This document shows, piece by piece, positions 8,101-15,494 of a DNA stretch of 64,000 nucleotides. A program made the position numbers and the translations under genes. Source of the DNA: JAAUUE01 sp943370025 (GTDB taxonomy: Bacteria > Cyanobacteriota > Cyanobacteriia > Cyanobacteriales > JAAUUE01). The notes under the pieces were generated by a model that was given only the letters and a program-made list of their open reading frames with translations, made no database searches and was not told the origin of the DNA. The stretch's first letter is position 1, and each line of letters opens with the position of its first letter. The DNA lies in NCBI GenBank assembly GCA_943370025.1, contig CALRPI020000008.1, positions 1-64,000 of the forward strand. The letters are read 5' to 3'.

Positions 8101-9259
8101 CGCTTGGTCGATCGGGCGGAAAGCGGCGGCACTGGTGATCGATCGCTACACCCAAGAACAGGGAGAATATCCCCGGACTTTAGCCCTCTCAGTCTGGGGA
8201 ACCGCCACCATGCGGACGGGGGGCGATGATATTGCCCAAGCGCTGGCATTGTTGGGGGTACAGCCCGTATGGGATGGCATCGCCCGGCGGGTGGTGGATT
8301 TTGAGATTTTGCCCCTCGCAGTTTTGGGGCGACCTCGGGTAGATGTGACCCTGCGGATTTCAGGGTTTTTCCGGGATGCTTTTCCGAATTTGATTGATTT
8401 ATTTGATCAGGCGGTGGTGGCTGTCTCCCTGCTGGAGGAACCGGAGGAGATGAATCCCCTAGCGGCAAAGGTGCGGCAGGAGAGTCAATTTTGGGCGGAT
8501 CAAGGATTGGAAGCTGCGGAGGCAGAGAGGCGATCGCAATATCGGGTCTTTGGTTCCAAGCCCGGAGCCTATGGAGCCGGATTGCAGGGGTTGCTAGAGG
8601 CGCAGAACTGGTCGACCGATGATGACCTTGCCAAGGCTTTTCTGAATTGGAGCAGCTACGCCTATACTGCCCAGGTGCAGGGGGAAGCCACCCCAGAGAG
8701 CTTAGTGCAGCGCTTGCGAGATACTCAAATCGTCCTCCACAACCAAGATAATCGAGAGCATGATCTTTTGGATTCCGATGATTATTATCAATTCCAAGGG
8801 GGTTTAGCCGCCACGGTGCGGAGCCTGACGGGGCAGAATCCCCAGCTATATTTTGGTGATAATTCCTTGGGGGAAAATCCAAAGGTCCGATCGCTCACGG
8901 AGGAAATTACCAGAGTCTATCGATCGCGGGTGATCAACCCTAAATGGATTGCGGGGGCAATGCGTCATGGCTATAAAGGGGCGTTTGAAATGGCTGCCAC
9001 GGTGGATTTTATTTTTGCCTACGATGTGACGGCGAACTGTGTGCCGGATCATATGTACACCGGAGTTGCCGAGGCTTATTTGCTGAATCCCCAAGTGCAG
9101 GAATTTATCCAAAATAACAATCCTTGGGCGTTGCGAGATATGGCTGAAAGATTATTAGAGGCAAAACAGCGGGGTTTATGGGCAGAAGTTAGTCCCGAAT
9201 TGGTGGATAAATTGCGGGCGATCGTTCATCAATCGGAGGGGGCGATCGAAGCAAAATAG
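5171..9259 (+). CDS. cobN: Cobaltochelatase subunit CobN with internal repeat insertions
   Basis: This 1362-aa protein belongs to the CobN/BchH chelatase large-subunit family. It starts with the CobN-specific MHRIATIPGGW and keeps the conserved blocks HAIIHVGKHGNLEWLPGK, NDPGEGSQAKRR and, near the C-terminus, the MRHGYKGAFEMAATVDF region. CobN inserts cobalt into hydrogenobyrinic acid diamide with CobS/CobT; in cyanobacteria, which usually lack those, the ChlI/ChlD subunits are thought to stand in. Two low-complexity Gly/Pro/Ser stretches (about 485-545 and 838-900) are encoded by copies of a G/C-rich repeat inserted in frame, which makes this protein longer than I expect. It is probably functional, since both sites are likely surface loops. 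No cobalamin riboswitch is visible in the 120-bp leader. Confidence 0.93.
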   Translation: MHRIATIPGGWNPNSPGVIFITQDPAPIVIITAADTEIQTLAALQLPTDFPEFRVISLLQLQQQLTIDTYAAEVLSKAKVIIARLLGGISYWSYGVEVLQDLATDYGVKLLIMPGCDRPDADLISHSTIDADFVHQIWQYFIEGGINNLQHALESVATKTLGHTYTPPAPQAVPKIGLYNYLSTSSSNLEISLQPAIANSKGKVGILFYRAHYLSGNTAVVQALIDKLTAQNIHVVPLFISSLKDTTIQPELLDYLADVDLILNTTSFTATRKENDADNPLLSLDVPILQVIFSGGVFEDWQNSSQGLIPRDMAMNVALPEIDGKIITRAVSFKAVQARNEKLQTDVVTYEPVSDRLDFVVALTKNWLELKHTPPQERRIAVILANYPNKDGRIANGVGLDTPASCIAILKALQQSGYNLDQIPATGNDLIELLTQGITNDLEGRELRTVNQFLPLETYQEYFAHIPTKAQTEIQTRWGEPKTNYPNSNPPPSQGGARGGSIDNSSQESPSNTPLLKEGWGGSITDSQQQSSSPLLKGGGGGSIPIPGQQLGNIFLGVQPSRGYDLEPSLNYHAPDLVPTHDYLAFYYWLREVFQAHAIIHVGKHGNLEWLPGKSIALSANCYPEIALGAIPNFYPFIVNDPGEGSQAKRRTQAVIIDHLTPPLTRAELYGNLLHLEGLIDEYYEAENLDPTRLNLISDRITALVKENNLDQDLGITGDIKKQFAELLNRTDSYLCELKESQIRDGLHIFGKCPEGRLLRDLIVAIARHPHPAHQGITRALAKDYGLDFDPLMAVPTDQFEIINPQIIAPELADCRHQGDVVELLEIKAAELVEQLISNTIPPLLKGGLGGDPLATTTISELGCSIESNPPTAQDSIAHNLSRLQNSIPPNPPSKGGRINSNSLVTTNTAKELEWIRVSLLPNLLQTPQEITNLLRGLDGYHIPSGVAGAPTRGRPEVLPTGRNFYSVDIRALPTETAWSIGRKAAALVIDRYTQEQGEYPRTLALSVWGTATMRTGGDDIAQALALLGVQPVWDGIARRVVDFEILPLAVLGRPRVDVTLRISGFFRDAFPNLIDLFDQAVVAVSLLEEPEEMNPLAAKVRQESQFWADQGLEAAEAERRSQYRVFGSKPGAYGAGLQGLLEAQNWSTDDDLAKAFLNWSSYAYTAQVQGEATPESLVQRLRDTQIVLHNQDNREHDLLDSDDYYQFQGGLAATVRSLTGQNPQLYFGDNSLGENPKVRSLTEEITRVYRSRVINPKWIAGAMRHGYKGAFEMAATVDFIFAYDVTANCVPDHMYTGVAEAYLLNPQVQEFIQNNNPWALRDMAERLLEAKQRGLWAEVSPELVDKLRAIVHQSEGAIEAK
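6635..6801 (+). repeat. Three in-frame G/C-rich repeat copies inside cobN
   Basis: Three tandemly spaced copies (about 6635-6676, 6705-6742, 6765-6801) of a CCCCCCTTTTGAAGGGGGG-core hairpin followed by CTAGGGGGGATC lie within the cobN reading frame. They encode PPPSQGGARGGS, TPLLKEGWGGS and SPLLKGGGGGS. The same unit lies between genes at 23271, 43995 and 45001. Confidence 0.9.
7690..7863. repeat. Two opposed G/C-rich repeat copies inside cobN
   Basis: One copy at 7690-7727 reads in the same direction as the upstream block (encoding PPLLKGGLGGDP). A second at 7831-7863 lies in the opposite orientation (encoding IPPNPPSKGGRIN). Both are in frame and stop-free, separated by about 100 bp of ordinary-looking polar sequence. 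Confidence 0.88.
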
Positions 9260-9273
9260 AAATTTCTTTAGCT

Positions 9274-10080
9274 CTATGGCTCGATCGTTTCCACGGTGCT
9301 GCCCAAAATTTCCGCAATCTGTTCCGCACTCAAACCTAATTCTCTGAGTTTGGGGATTGCCTGCTGGATTCGGAGTTTTTCCTGCTGTGCCTCAGTCTCA
9401 GCCGCAATCCTTGCCGCTCGCTCTGCCTCCAGTTCTACTTCTTGGGTCGCCATAGCTACTTTTTGAGATTCTACAATCTCTAGCAATTCATCAGGAATCG
9501 GCAGTTTTTCACCATTACTCAGGCGATAGAAACCAATTAATTTATCTTCGACCTGTAATCTTAGCTGCAAGGCTTGGCTGATGCCATCCTGAATGGGTTG
9601 GTAGATTTTCTCCTCAGTTCCAGCTAGGACAATACTTTGGAGACGGTAGCCCCGAAGTTTTTCTGGAATCCATTCTCCCTTGGGATCAAATAGCCAATAC
9701 TCCTCCACACCCATTTGCTCGTAGATGCCGTACTTAAATCCCGTGTCTTCATTGCGGGTGCTGGGGGAGGTCATTTCAAAAACTACTTTGGGAGTTTCGC
9801 CTTCTGACCAGATTTTATAGTTTTGGCGATCGCTAGGAGCCACATCAAAGATCACCATCACATCAGGAGCAACTCTAGCTCTGGGGTTGTGTTGGATGTA
9901 GAAAAGAAATTGATTGGACATGACTACGGCTTTCTGACCTTGGAGGTATTGAGCCAAGACAGTAAAGGTGTTTAGGATAACTTGGAAATGCTCAGGGGAT
10001 TCTGCCAAGGGTTTACCATCCTCGATCGGATAAAAAATTTCCGGCTCAGTTTGGGGGGGAGTAAACAGTGTTCCAGTCAT
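9274..10080 (-). CDS. Uma2-family endonuclease-like protein with helical C-terminus
   Basis: The 268-aa protein has the Uma2 core: VAPDVMVIFDV carries the first acidic residue and VVFEMTSPST the second, followed by FKYGIYEQMGVEEYWLFDPKG. The core is complete. Residues about 205-268 form a charged helix rich in Glu, Ala and Arg that ends in KLRELGLSAEQIAEILGSTVETI, a small helical tail common on cyanobacterial Uma2 proteins. It converges on cobN with a 14-bp gap. It is only distantly similar to the Uma2 protein at 194-763. Its role is unknown. Confidence 0.87.
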   Translation of the reverse strand: MTGTLFTPPQTEPEIFYPIEDGKPLAESPEHFQVILNTFTVLAQYLQGQKAVVMSNQFLFYIQHNPRARVAPDVMVIFDVAPSDRQNYKIWSEGETPKVVFEMTSPSTRNEDTGFKYGIYEQMGVEEYWLFDPKGEWIPEKLRGYRLQSIVLAGTEEKIYQPIQDGISQALQLRLQVEDKLIGFYRLSNGEKLPIPDELLEIVESQKVAMATQEVELEAERAARIAAETEAQQEKLRIQQAIPKLRELGLSAEQIAEILGSTVETIEP

Positions 10081-10153
10081 GGCTGGTGGGGGGAGTAAGT
10101 AATATTTTGATTGGAGGGTATTTTGATTATGGGGTAATCCTATATGACTCGAC

Positions 10154-10438
10154 TCACCAAGTTATACCTTTCATCTCTGGGGGAAATAATTTAGAACCGG
10201 GAAGTCGCCCTTCATCTAGAGAACGGATTAGATACTGTCCTGTTTCTTGCTGCTCTTCCATATCTCCATGATCAATCCAAGACTGAAGTAGCCTTGCTGC
10301 TTCAATTCGTTTTGCGGCTAACAAAAGATAGTTTTCTAAACGCTGGAGTGTATCAGTCTCCGTTGATAGACCTTGTTGTTTGGCTACCTCTAAAAGATAA
10401 GTCTCTAATTTTTCTGGTAAGTCAAGGTTTAATGCCAT
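10154..10438 (-). CDS. Small antitoxin-like hypothetical protein
   Basis: The 94-aa product begins MALNLDLPEKLETYLLEVAKQQGLS, a strand-helix pattern seen in ribbon-helix-helix-like antitoxins, and continues as mostly amphipathic helix (ENYLLLAAKRIEAARLLQSWID). I do not recognise a named family. No toxin gene sits next to it: it is flanked by a Uma2 gene and a CHAT gene. It may be an orphan antitoxin or an accessory gene. The start is a clear ATG after a short AT-rich leader. Confidence 0.6.
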   Translation of the reverse strand: MALNLDLPEKLETYLLEVAKQQGLSTETDTLQRLENYLLLAAKRIEAARLLQSWIDHGDMEEQQETGQYLIRSLDEGRLPGSKLFPPEMKGITW

Positions 10439-10533
10439 GATTTTGTGGGGAATTACATATCCATCAGTTTAACTTAGGATAGTTTCTGTGGGTATTCCTG
10501 ATTTTATTGCTTTTGGCGATCGAAACCGTTGGA

Positions 10534-13296
10534 TTAACGAGGATCGCCGATTAACAGGAAGGCTGACCAGAAGTAGGGATGGCGGTTGATTTGGGCGATC
10601 TTGGCTTGCTGGAGCGCTTGGGCTTTGTCCTGTCCTTGGCTGAGGTTTTGGTAGAAGTTGATCATCAAGTCTCTGGTGGCTTTGTCTTCTACGCTCCAGA
10701 GGGTTGCCATGACGGCTCTAGCTCCGGCGCATTCGAGGACGTAGGCGAGTCCGCTGATTTCTTCGCCGTTGCCTTGGGCAGGTTGGGCGGTTTGGCAGGC
10801 GCTGAGGACGAGGAGGCGGGTGTTTAGTCCGAGGAGGGCGGCATCGGCGATCGGAAATTGTTGATTATTGGCAAAGAGGATGGTGTTGGCGGCTAGACCG
10901 ACATCGGGGCAGCCGTTGGGTTGGAAGCAGCCGTGGGTGGCGAGGTGCAGGATGGGGAAGCGGGGGGCATCTTGTTTGAAGGCTTCGAGGGTGGCGGCTT
11001 GTTCGATCAGGGTTTGGCTATTGCGGAAAATATTCTGGATGGCTTGGACTTCTTGGGTTGCGCCGGGGAGGGGTGCTTTGCTGGGGGTGGGGTTGCCGAT
11101 GCCGAAGACTCCGGGAGCGGGGAAGAATATTTTGAGGAGTTGATCAAAGGTGTTTTTGAGGTTGTCGAGACTGAAAAAGCTGGGGGAGTTGTTTTGTTGC
11201 AGAGAGCGGGAACTGAGGCGGGTGAGGTAGGAGACGGGATATTTTTGGATCAGAAATTGGTTAGATTCTTGATCTTTGAGGGTCTCGAAGGGGAGATATC
11301 GAAGTTTGCCTGTGGCGATGATGGCGAGGGTTTGGGGGGAGTGGCTTTGGATTTCGGGGGCGATCGGTTTGATCAGGATGTCGTAGAGTTTGGCACTGGT
11401 ATCTCTATAGTTGGGGTCTTTGAAGTTTTCTAGTTGACTGCGGTAGGTTTCGAGCAATTGATCGAATTCTTTGGGGTCGATCGGGACTTTTTTGACGGTG
11501 AGGGTGGTGCGGGTGAGGACGAAGAGGGCGATCGTATTGGGGACATTTCTAATATTTGTGAGGAGGACTGGTTGAATGACCACTGTGCCAGCGGGGATCG
11601 CCGCTTGGAGTTGGGTCAGGTCTTCTCGTTTGAGTTCTAGGAGTTCGGCAATTTCTGGAAAGTCTTTAGCGATTTTCTCGCCTTGGCTGCGATTTTTTGC
11701 TTCTAGATCGTTGATGCTTTGGGATAGTTGGGGGGTAAATGCTTTTTCTAGTTGGCTCCGCAGGGCAGCTAATTGTTGGTTTTGTTGGTTCCACTGATCG
11801 AGGGCAGTTTGTGCTGCCGGATTTCCAACTTTGGCATTGAGCAGGCGGTTGAAATCTACTAGATCGGCGGTGGAGTAGATATTTGCCCATTCGTATGCCC
11901 TAGCAGCTTGGTTTTGATCGATTAGTAAATCTACAAGGGCAGTAGTGCCTCCTCGATTGGATACTAAAAATTGATTCCGGTTTTCTCTCTGCAAACCAGA
12001 ACGAGTTTTTAGGGTAATTTCTGATGACTGCTCTAAGTTAGTAATAGCCAAAGTGAGCTGATTCGTATCTCGGTACACTACGCCAATATGATTAAGGATT
12101 GTAGCTTCCACAGTGCGGTTGCTCACTTCTCTGGTGATGGGTAGAGCTTGCAGATAAAACTCCAAGGCTCTCTGGGGTTGACCAATGTTATCGTACACCC
12201 CACCAATATTAGTTAGGGTGGTGGCTTCCCCGGAGTGATCGCTCACCTCTCGCCTGATGGGTAGAGCTTGCTGAAAAAATTCCAAGGCTCTCTGGGGTTG
12301 ACCAATGCTACCGTACACCTGACCAATGTTATTCAGAGTGACAGCTTCTCCAGAGCGGTTGTTGACTTCTCGTCTAATGAGTAGAGCTTGCTGATAAAAC
12401 TCCAAGGCTCTCTGATGTTGACCAATGCTACCGTACACCTGACCAATGTTATTCAGGGTGACAGCTTCTCCAGAGCGATTATTTATCTCTTTAGTAATAG
12501 CTAGAGCTTGCTGATAAAACTCTAAAGCTTTCTGATGTTGACCGATGCTATCATACACCCCACCAAGGTTATTCAGGGTTACAGCTTCTCCAGGACGATT
12601 ATTCATTTCTATCATGATAGGTAGAGCTTGCTGAAAAGATTCCAAGGCTCTCTGGGGTTGACCAATGTTATCATACAATGCGCCAAGACCATGCAGGGTA
12701 GTGGCTTCCCCAGAGCGATTATTCATTTCTATCATGATAGGTAGAGCTTGCTGAAAAAATTCTAAGGCTCTCTGGGGTTGACCAATTCTATCGTACACCC
12801 CACCAAGGTTAGTCAAGGTGGTGGCTTCCCCAGAGCGATCATTCACCTCTCTTTTGATGGTTAGGGCTTGCTGATAAAATTCCAATGCTCTCTGGAATTG
12901 ACCAGTCCCACCGTATACTAGACCAATGTTATTTAGGGTGGCGGCTTCCATAGAGCGATCATTCACCTCTCTAGTAATGGGTAAAGCTTGCTGATAAAAT
13001 TCCAATGCCCTCTGGGGTTGACCTGTGCTGTTGTACACCAGACCAATACCAGTAAGGGTTGTGGCTTCTAGTTTTCGGTCTCCAGTTTGCCGAGCTAGAA
13101 CTAGAGCCTGTTGGAAAGTTTCTAGGGCTGTGGTCATTTGTCCCTTTTTGTACTTAGTTATCCCTTGTCTTAGAAGATCGTCTAACTGATTTTCCTGACT
13201 CTGCCCCCAAATAGGAAAAGGCTCTACCATCAAACTACTACTCACAGGAGCCAACCCCAAAACCACCGCCACAAGAAAAATCCTAGCTTTTCTCAT
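10534..13296 (-). CDS. TPR-CHAT caspase-like protein
   Basis: This 920-aa protein has a signal-like N-terminus (residues 1-25), then about ten tetratricopeptide-type units of 40 residues (about 35-430), a helical linker and a C-terminal CHAT peptidase domain (about 620-918). The catalytic pair of clan CD is visible: His788 in HLATHG (784-789) and Cys834 in SACQTA. Such proteins are abundant in cyanobacteria; some bacterial CHAT proteins are proteases acting in defence or regulated proteolysis, but most have no known substrate. The 4-bp gap to the upstream lipoprotein gene implies one operon. The N-terminal segment suggests export, so the pair may act at the periphery. Confidence 0.9.
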   Translation of the reverse strand: MRKARIFLVAVVLGLAPVSSSLMVEPFPIWGQSQENQLDDLLRQGITKYKKGQMTTALETFQQALVLARQTGDRKLEATTLTGIGLVYNSTGQPQRALEFYQQALPITREVNDRSMEAATLNNIGLVYGGTGQFQRALEFYQQALTIKREVNDRSGEATTLTNLGGVYDRIGQPQRALEFFQQALPIMIEMNNRSGEATTLHGLGALYDNIGQPQRALESFQQALPIMIEMNNRPGEAVTLNNLGGVYDSIGQHQKALEFYQQALAITKEINNRSGEAVTLNNIGQVYGSIGQHQRALEFYQQALLIRREVNNRSGEAVTLNNIGQVYGSIGQPQRALEFFQQALPIRREVSDHSGEATTLTNIGGVYDNIGQPQRALEFYLQALPITREVSNRTVEATILNHIGVVYRDTNQLTLAITNLEQSSEITLKTRSGLQRENRNQFLVSNRGGTTALVDLLIDQNQAARAYEWANIYSTADLVDFNRLLNAKVGNPAAQTALDQWNQQNQQLAALRSQLEKAFTPQLSQSINDLEAKNRSQGEKIAKDFPEIAELLELKREDLTQLQAAIPAGTVVIQPVLLTNIRNVPNTIALFVLTRTTLTVKKVPIDPKEFDQLLETYRSQLENFKDPNYRDTSAKLYDILIKPIAPEIQSHSPQTLAIIATGKLRYLPFETLKDQESNQFLIQKYPVSYLTRLSSRSLQQNNSPSFFSLDNLKNTFDQLLKIFFPAPGVFGIGNPTPSKAPLPGATQEVQAIQNIFRNSQTLIEQAATLEAFKQDAPRFPILHLATHGCFQPNGCPDVGLAANTILFANNQQFPIADAALLGLNTRLLVLSACQTAQPAQGNGEEISGLAYVLECAGARAVMATLWSVEDKATRDLMINFYQNLSQGQDKAQALQQAKIAQINRHPYFWSAFLLIGDPR
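12110..13090. repeat. 120-bp tandem units encoding TPRs
   Basis: Within the TPR-CHAT gene about eight 120-bp units follow head to tail, each encoding a 40-residue motif of the form GEA-TLNNIG-VY-IGQPQRALEFYQQAL. Several adjacent units are nearly identical in nucleotides (for example those around 12240-12480 and 12600-12780), which points to recent expansion or gene conversion. The outermost units are more divergent. Confidence 0.9.
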
Positions 13297-13299
13297 CTC

Positions 13300-13884
13300 T
13301 TAATATGCCCTCACCCGAATATTCATCTTCTTTTGCTGAGGATCAAACACAATTTCCTCCACCACATATTGAGAATCCTTAGCCACCGCAATTACCGACT
13401 CATACTTCTGCGTCGGCAACATCACCCGTACCTGCCCCAACTCCTTATTAATATTCGAGAAATCATCCCAACCCACCTCAATATTTGTACTCACCGGAGT
13501 TGCCTTAGAACCAGACCCCCTAATCACCAGTTCCCCATTAGCCCGATAAACCTTCGCCTCCGGCTCATAGCTCACCCGTCCTAAAGTATCAAAAGGAATA
13601 GCCTTCTCACTGTCACTACCAGCCTTCACAACCACCCGCCGCCCCTGATCCACAGAAATCCGCCCCCGCAGTTCCTCCTTATTAACCAGCGTCACCCTTC
13701 CCGAATCTGGTATCGCCAACTTTAGCCCAGTTTTCTCCCCAGCAGCCGCACTTCCTCCCCCCTCAACAGAACTTGCCCCCGCCGCCACAGAAGTCGAATC
13801 CGCTGGTTTTGAACATCCCCAACTGAGCACCATCAAACCCACTGCTGCCAACCCAATCAAAACCCGTGAAGATAACTTATACAT
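13300..13884 (-). CDS. Lipoprotein, CHAT-operon partner
   Basis: The 194-aa product has a type II signal peptide: basic MYKLSSR, a hydrophobic core and the lipobox LSWGC with Cys24 as the predicted lipid-modified residue. A Gly/Ala/Ser-rich linker (30-50) leads to a beta-rich domain (RVTLVNKEELRGRISVDQGRRVVVKAG and following). I recognise no named family. It ends 4 bp before the TPR-CHAT start, so the two are almost certainly co-transcribed, with this gene first. A role as membrane anchor, substrate or sensor for the CHAT protein is possible but only inferred. Confidence 0.75.
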   Translation of the reverse strand: MYKLSSRVLIGLAAVGLMVLSWGCSKPADSTSVAAGASSVEGGGSAAAGEKTGLKLAIPDSGRVTLVNKEELRGRISVDQGRRVVVKAGSDSEKAIPFDTLGRVSYEPEAKVYRANGELVIRGSGSKATPVSTNIEVGWDDFSNINKELGQVRVMLPTQKYESVIAVAKDSQYVVEEIVFDPQQKKMNIRVRAY

Positions 13885-14044
13885 TCTGCAATATCCTCAA
13901 AACTGCCAACTTAGCAAGAGAATAACTAACCCACATCTAACCTAAACCCCGTAAGTTAGACTTATACTCAATATATGTATTCAATTATGACACAGGAAAA
14001 TCTTCTCTACTTCTAAAAACACTAACCCACCCAGATAAATCTCC

Positions 14045-14296
14045 ATGAAAGGCTACATCAAAGGGAAAACTGTTATCTTGCTAGAAGAATTACCCGATAA
14101 TCTTCAAGAAGGAGACGAGGTTAATATCTTAATCTTTCCTAATACCCAAACTCAAAAGCAACAATTTGATTTAGGGATTATTACCACCAACACTGATAAA
14201 AAGTTCGATCGACCCGGATTACATTTAGGCGCAATATCAACTAGTGATGATTTTGATGAACCTTTACCAGATGAATTTTGGCTAGGAGAAGCATGA
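14045..14296 (+). CDS. Antitoxin of a VapBC-type module
   Basis: The 83-aa protein begins MKGYIKGKTVILLEELPDNLQEGDEV, a short beta-strand N-terminus typical of small cyanobacterial antitoxins paired with PIN toxins, followed by an acidic disordered tail (SDDFDEPLPDEFW) that would bind and block the toxin. Its stop overlaps the toxin start by ATGA, the usual translational coupling. It would bind its own promoter in complex with the toxin; no operator is clear in the 160-bp upstream gap. Confidence 0.82.
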   Translation: MKGYIKGKTVILLEELPDNLQEGDEVNILIFPNTQTQKQQFDLGIITTNTDKKFDRPGLHLGAISTSDDFDEPLPDEFWLGEA

Positions 14297-14679
14297 AATT
14301 ATTGTTTGATACCCACACTTTTATCTGGTGGGATAGTGAACCCAACAAACTATCTTCTAAAGCCCTAGAATTATTATCTAATAGTGCCGATATGAAACTT
14401 TTAAGCATTGTCAGTATTTGGGAAATTCAAATTAAGCATCAACTAGGTAAACTATCCTTAATCTTTCCCTTAAAAGACATTATAGATGAACAAATAAATA
14501 ATCATAATATTTCGATTTTGCCGATTACTACCGATCATATATTAGGGCTAAATAATCTACCCCTTCATCATAAAGACCCTTTCGACCGATTATTAATTTC
14601 CCAAGCAAAGATTGAAGACGCTACTTTAGTTAGTTGTGACTCGATTTTTCAAAATTACCCTGTGACAGTTGACTGGTGA
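14293..14679 (+). CDS. VapC-type PIN-domain ribonuclease toxin
   Basis: The start is the ATG at 14293, giving 128 aa, because it overlaps the antitoxin stop and follows an AGGAG site at 14284-14288; the longer frame from 14278 would need a TTG. PIN-domain residues are visible: Asp6 in LLFDTHTFIWW, Glu in IVSIWEIQIKHQLGKL, and the C-terminal DPFDRLLISQA and VSCDS acidic positions that complete the metal site. VapC toxins are Mg-dependent RNases that commonly cut tRNA or rRNA; the target here is unknown. The sequence looks intact. Confidence 0.88.
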   Translation: MKLLFDTHTFIWWDSEPNKLSSKALELLSNSADMKLLSIVSIWEIQIKHQLGKLSLIFPLKDIIDEQINNHNISILPITTDHILGLNNLPLHHKDPFDRLLISQAKIEDATLVSCDSIFQNYPVTVDW

Positions 14680-14697
14680 TCCAATAAAAATTTAGTT

Positions 14698-14934
14698 TTA
14701 CTCATTCCGAATTTGCTGCTGAATTACTAACGGATCACCTTGGAAACTGGGTGAATTTTGCAAGGCTCCCACAAAAGACGCTAGAGTTGGTCTCTGGGTA
14801 GAATGGTTAGTACGAATTGCCTTAGCCTGATGGAGAAATTCTAATACTTCCTGTACCAAATCGTCAGGGGCTTGGGTAATTTCTTGGATCAACTGCTCTC
14901 GATCGCCTAAGCGTTGCGTAGTAATATCGCTCAT
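14698..14934 (-). CDS. Small DUF2281-like antitoxin candidate
   Basis: I place the start at 14934 (78 aa, MSDITTQRL...). An AGGAG lies just upstream and the extra 44 codons of the longer frame run into the palindromic repeat at 14995-15073. The segment LIQEITQAPDDLVQEVLEFLHQAKA resembles the DUF2281/YlcI-type antitoxin helix, and the tail SFVGALQNSPSF..DPLVIQQQIRNE is also common in cyanobacterial small proteins. No toxin follows it. It converges on vapC with a 18-bp gap. Confidence 0.6.
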   Translation of the reverse strand: MSDITTQRLGDREQLIQEITQAPDDLVQEVLEFLHQAKAIRTNHSTQRPTLASFVGALQNSPSFQGDPLVIQQQIRNE

Positions 14935-14994
14935 CTGTTGCCAACTCCTTGATAGAACCGATTTTATATCTCTTGATTTTAACCAATTATTCTC

Positions 14995-15073
14995 GTAGGA
15001 TGCGTTAGGCAGTAGCCGTAACGCATCAGGATCAGGGAAAGATGCGTTACGGCTGTCGCCTAACACATCCTAC
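14995..15073. repeat. Palindromic GTAGGATGCGTTA-type repeat
   Basis: The arms GTAGGATGCGTTAGGC.. and ..GCCTAACACATCCTAC enclose a second nested pair (CCGTAACGCATC / GATGCGTTACGG), so the 79-bp unit can fold into one long hairpin. This type of repeat is widespread between genes in cyanobacteria and some other bacteria. It creates a spurious N-terminal extension of the gene at 14698-14934. Confidence 0.8.
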
Positions 15074-15254
15074 TGGCGTGACTTCACTAAATCGGTGCAA
15101 TAGGACTTCGGCTCTATGTCTTACTAAATTAGCAATCTCCATTTTTTCAATGCACTACTTTAGCCGTGTCACGCCACTACATTGAAGATATCAAATCGGT
15201 TCAACAAACCTCGATTATCCTAAACTTATAATCATTGAAAAAGACAGAAAAACT

Positions 15255-15494
15255 ATGAGCGTTGTCATCTCAGACCAAATCCTACAGACAGTCCAGATGT
15301 CTGAAGCTGAATTACTTCAGGAAATCGCCATCATGCTGTTTCAACAAGAGCGATTTACCCTAGGGCAGGCAAGTCGTTTTGCCTTTATGAATCAACTTCA
15401 GTTTCAGCGATTACTAGCAAGTCGACAAATTCCTTTACATTACGATATTGCAGAACTTAGAGAAGATGTTAAAAGCCTAGAAGCATATGAATAA
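15255..15494 (+). CDS. UPF0175-family protein (antitoxin-like)
   Basis: The 79-aa product shows the UPF0175 pattern: EAELLQEIAIMLFQQERFTLGQASRFAFMNQLQFQRLLASRQIPLHYDIAELREDV, a predicted DNA-binding helical protein usually paired with a DUF3368/PIN toxin. Here the gene that follows, overlapping by 8 bp, is a membrane protein and no toxin is present, so it is either a solitary antitoxin or has another role. The ATG at 15255 follows a purine-rich AAAAAGACAGAAA leader. Confidence 0.78.
   Translation: MSVVISDQILQTVQMSEAELLQEIAIMLFQQERFTLGQASRFAFMNQLQFQRLLASRQIPLHYDIAELREDVKSLEAYE

Noticed and set aside
8091..8882. A 263-codon open frame on the minus strand
   Set aside because: It lies wholly inside cobN, has Pro/Ser/Arg-rich composition typical of an antisense shadow and no recognisable domain.
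10579..11640. Several plus-strand frames opposite the CHAT domain
   Set aside because: They are Gly/Glu/Val-rich antisense shadows of the CHAT-coding strand.
12110..13090. A repeat array that could be mistaken for CRISPR
   Set aside because: The 120-bp units are coding TPR repeats in one frame without unique spacers.
14935..15066. N-terminal extension of the small antitoxin-like gene
   Set aside because: The codons are made by the palindromic repeat; a good ribosome site supports the start at 14934.
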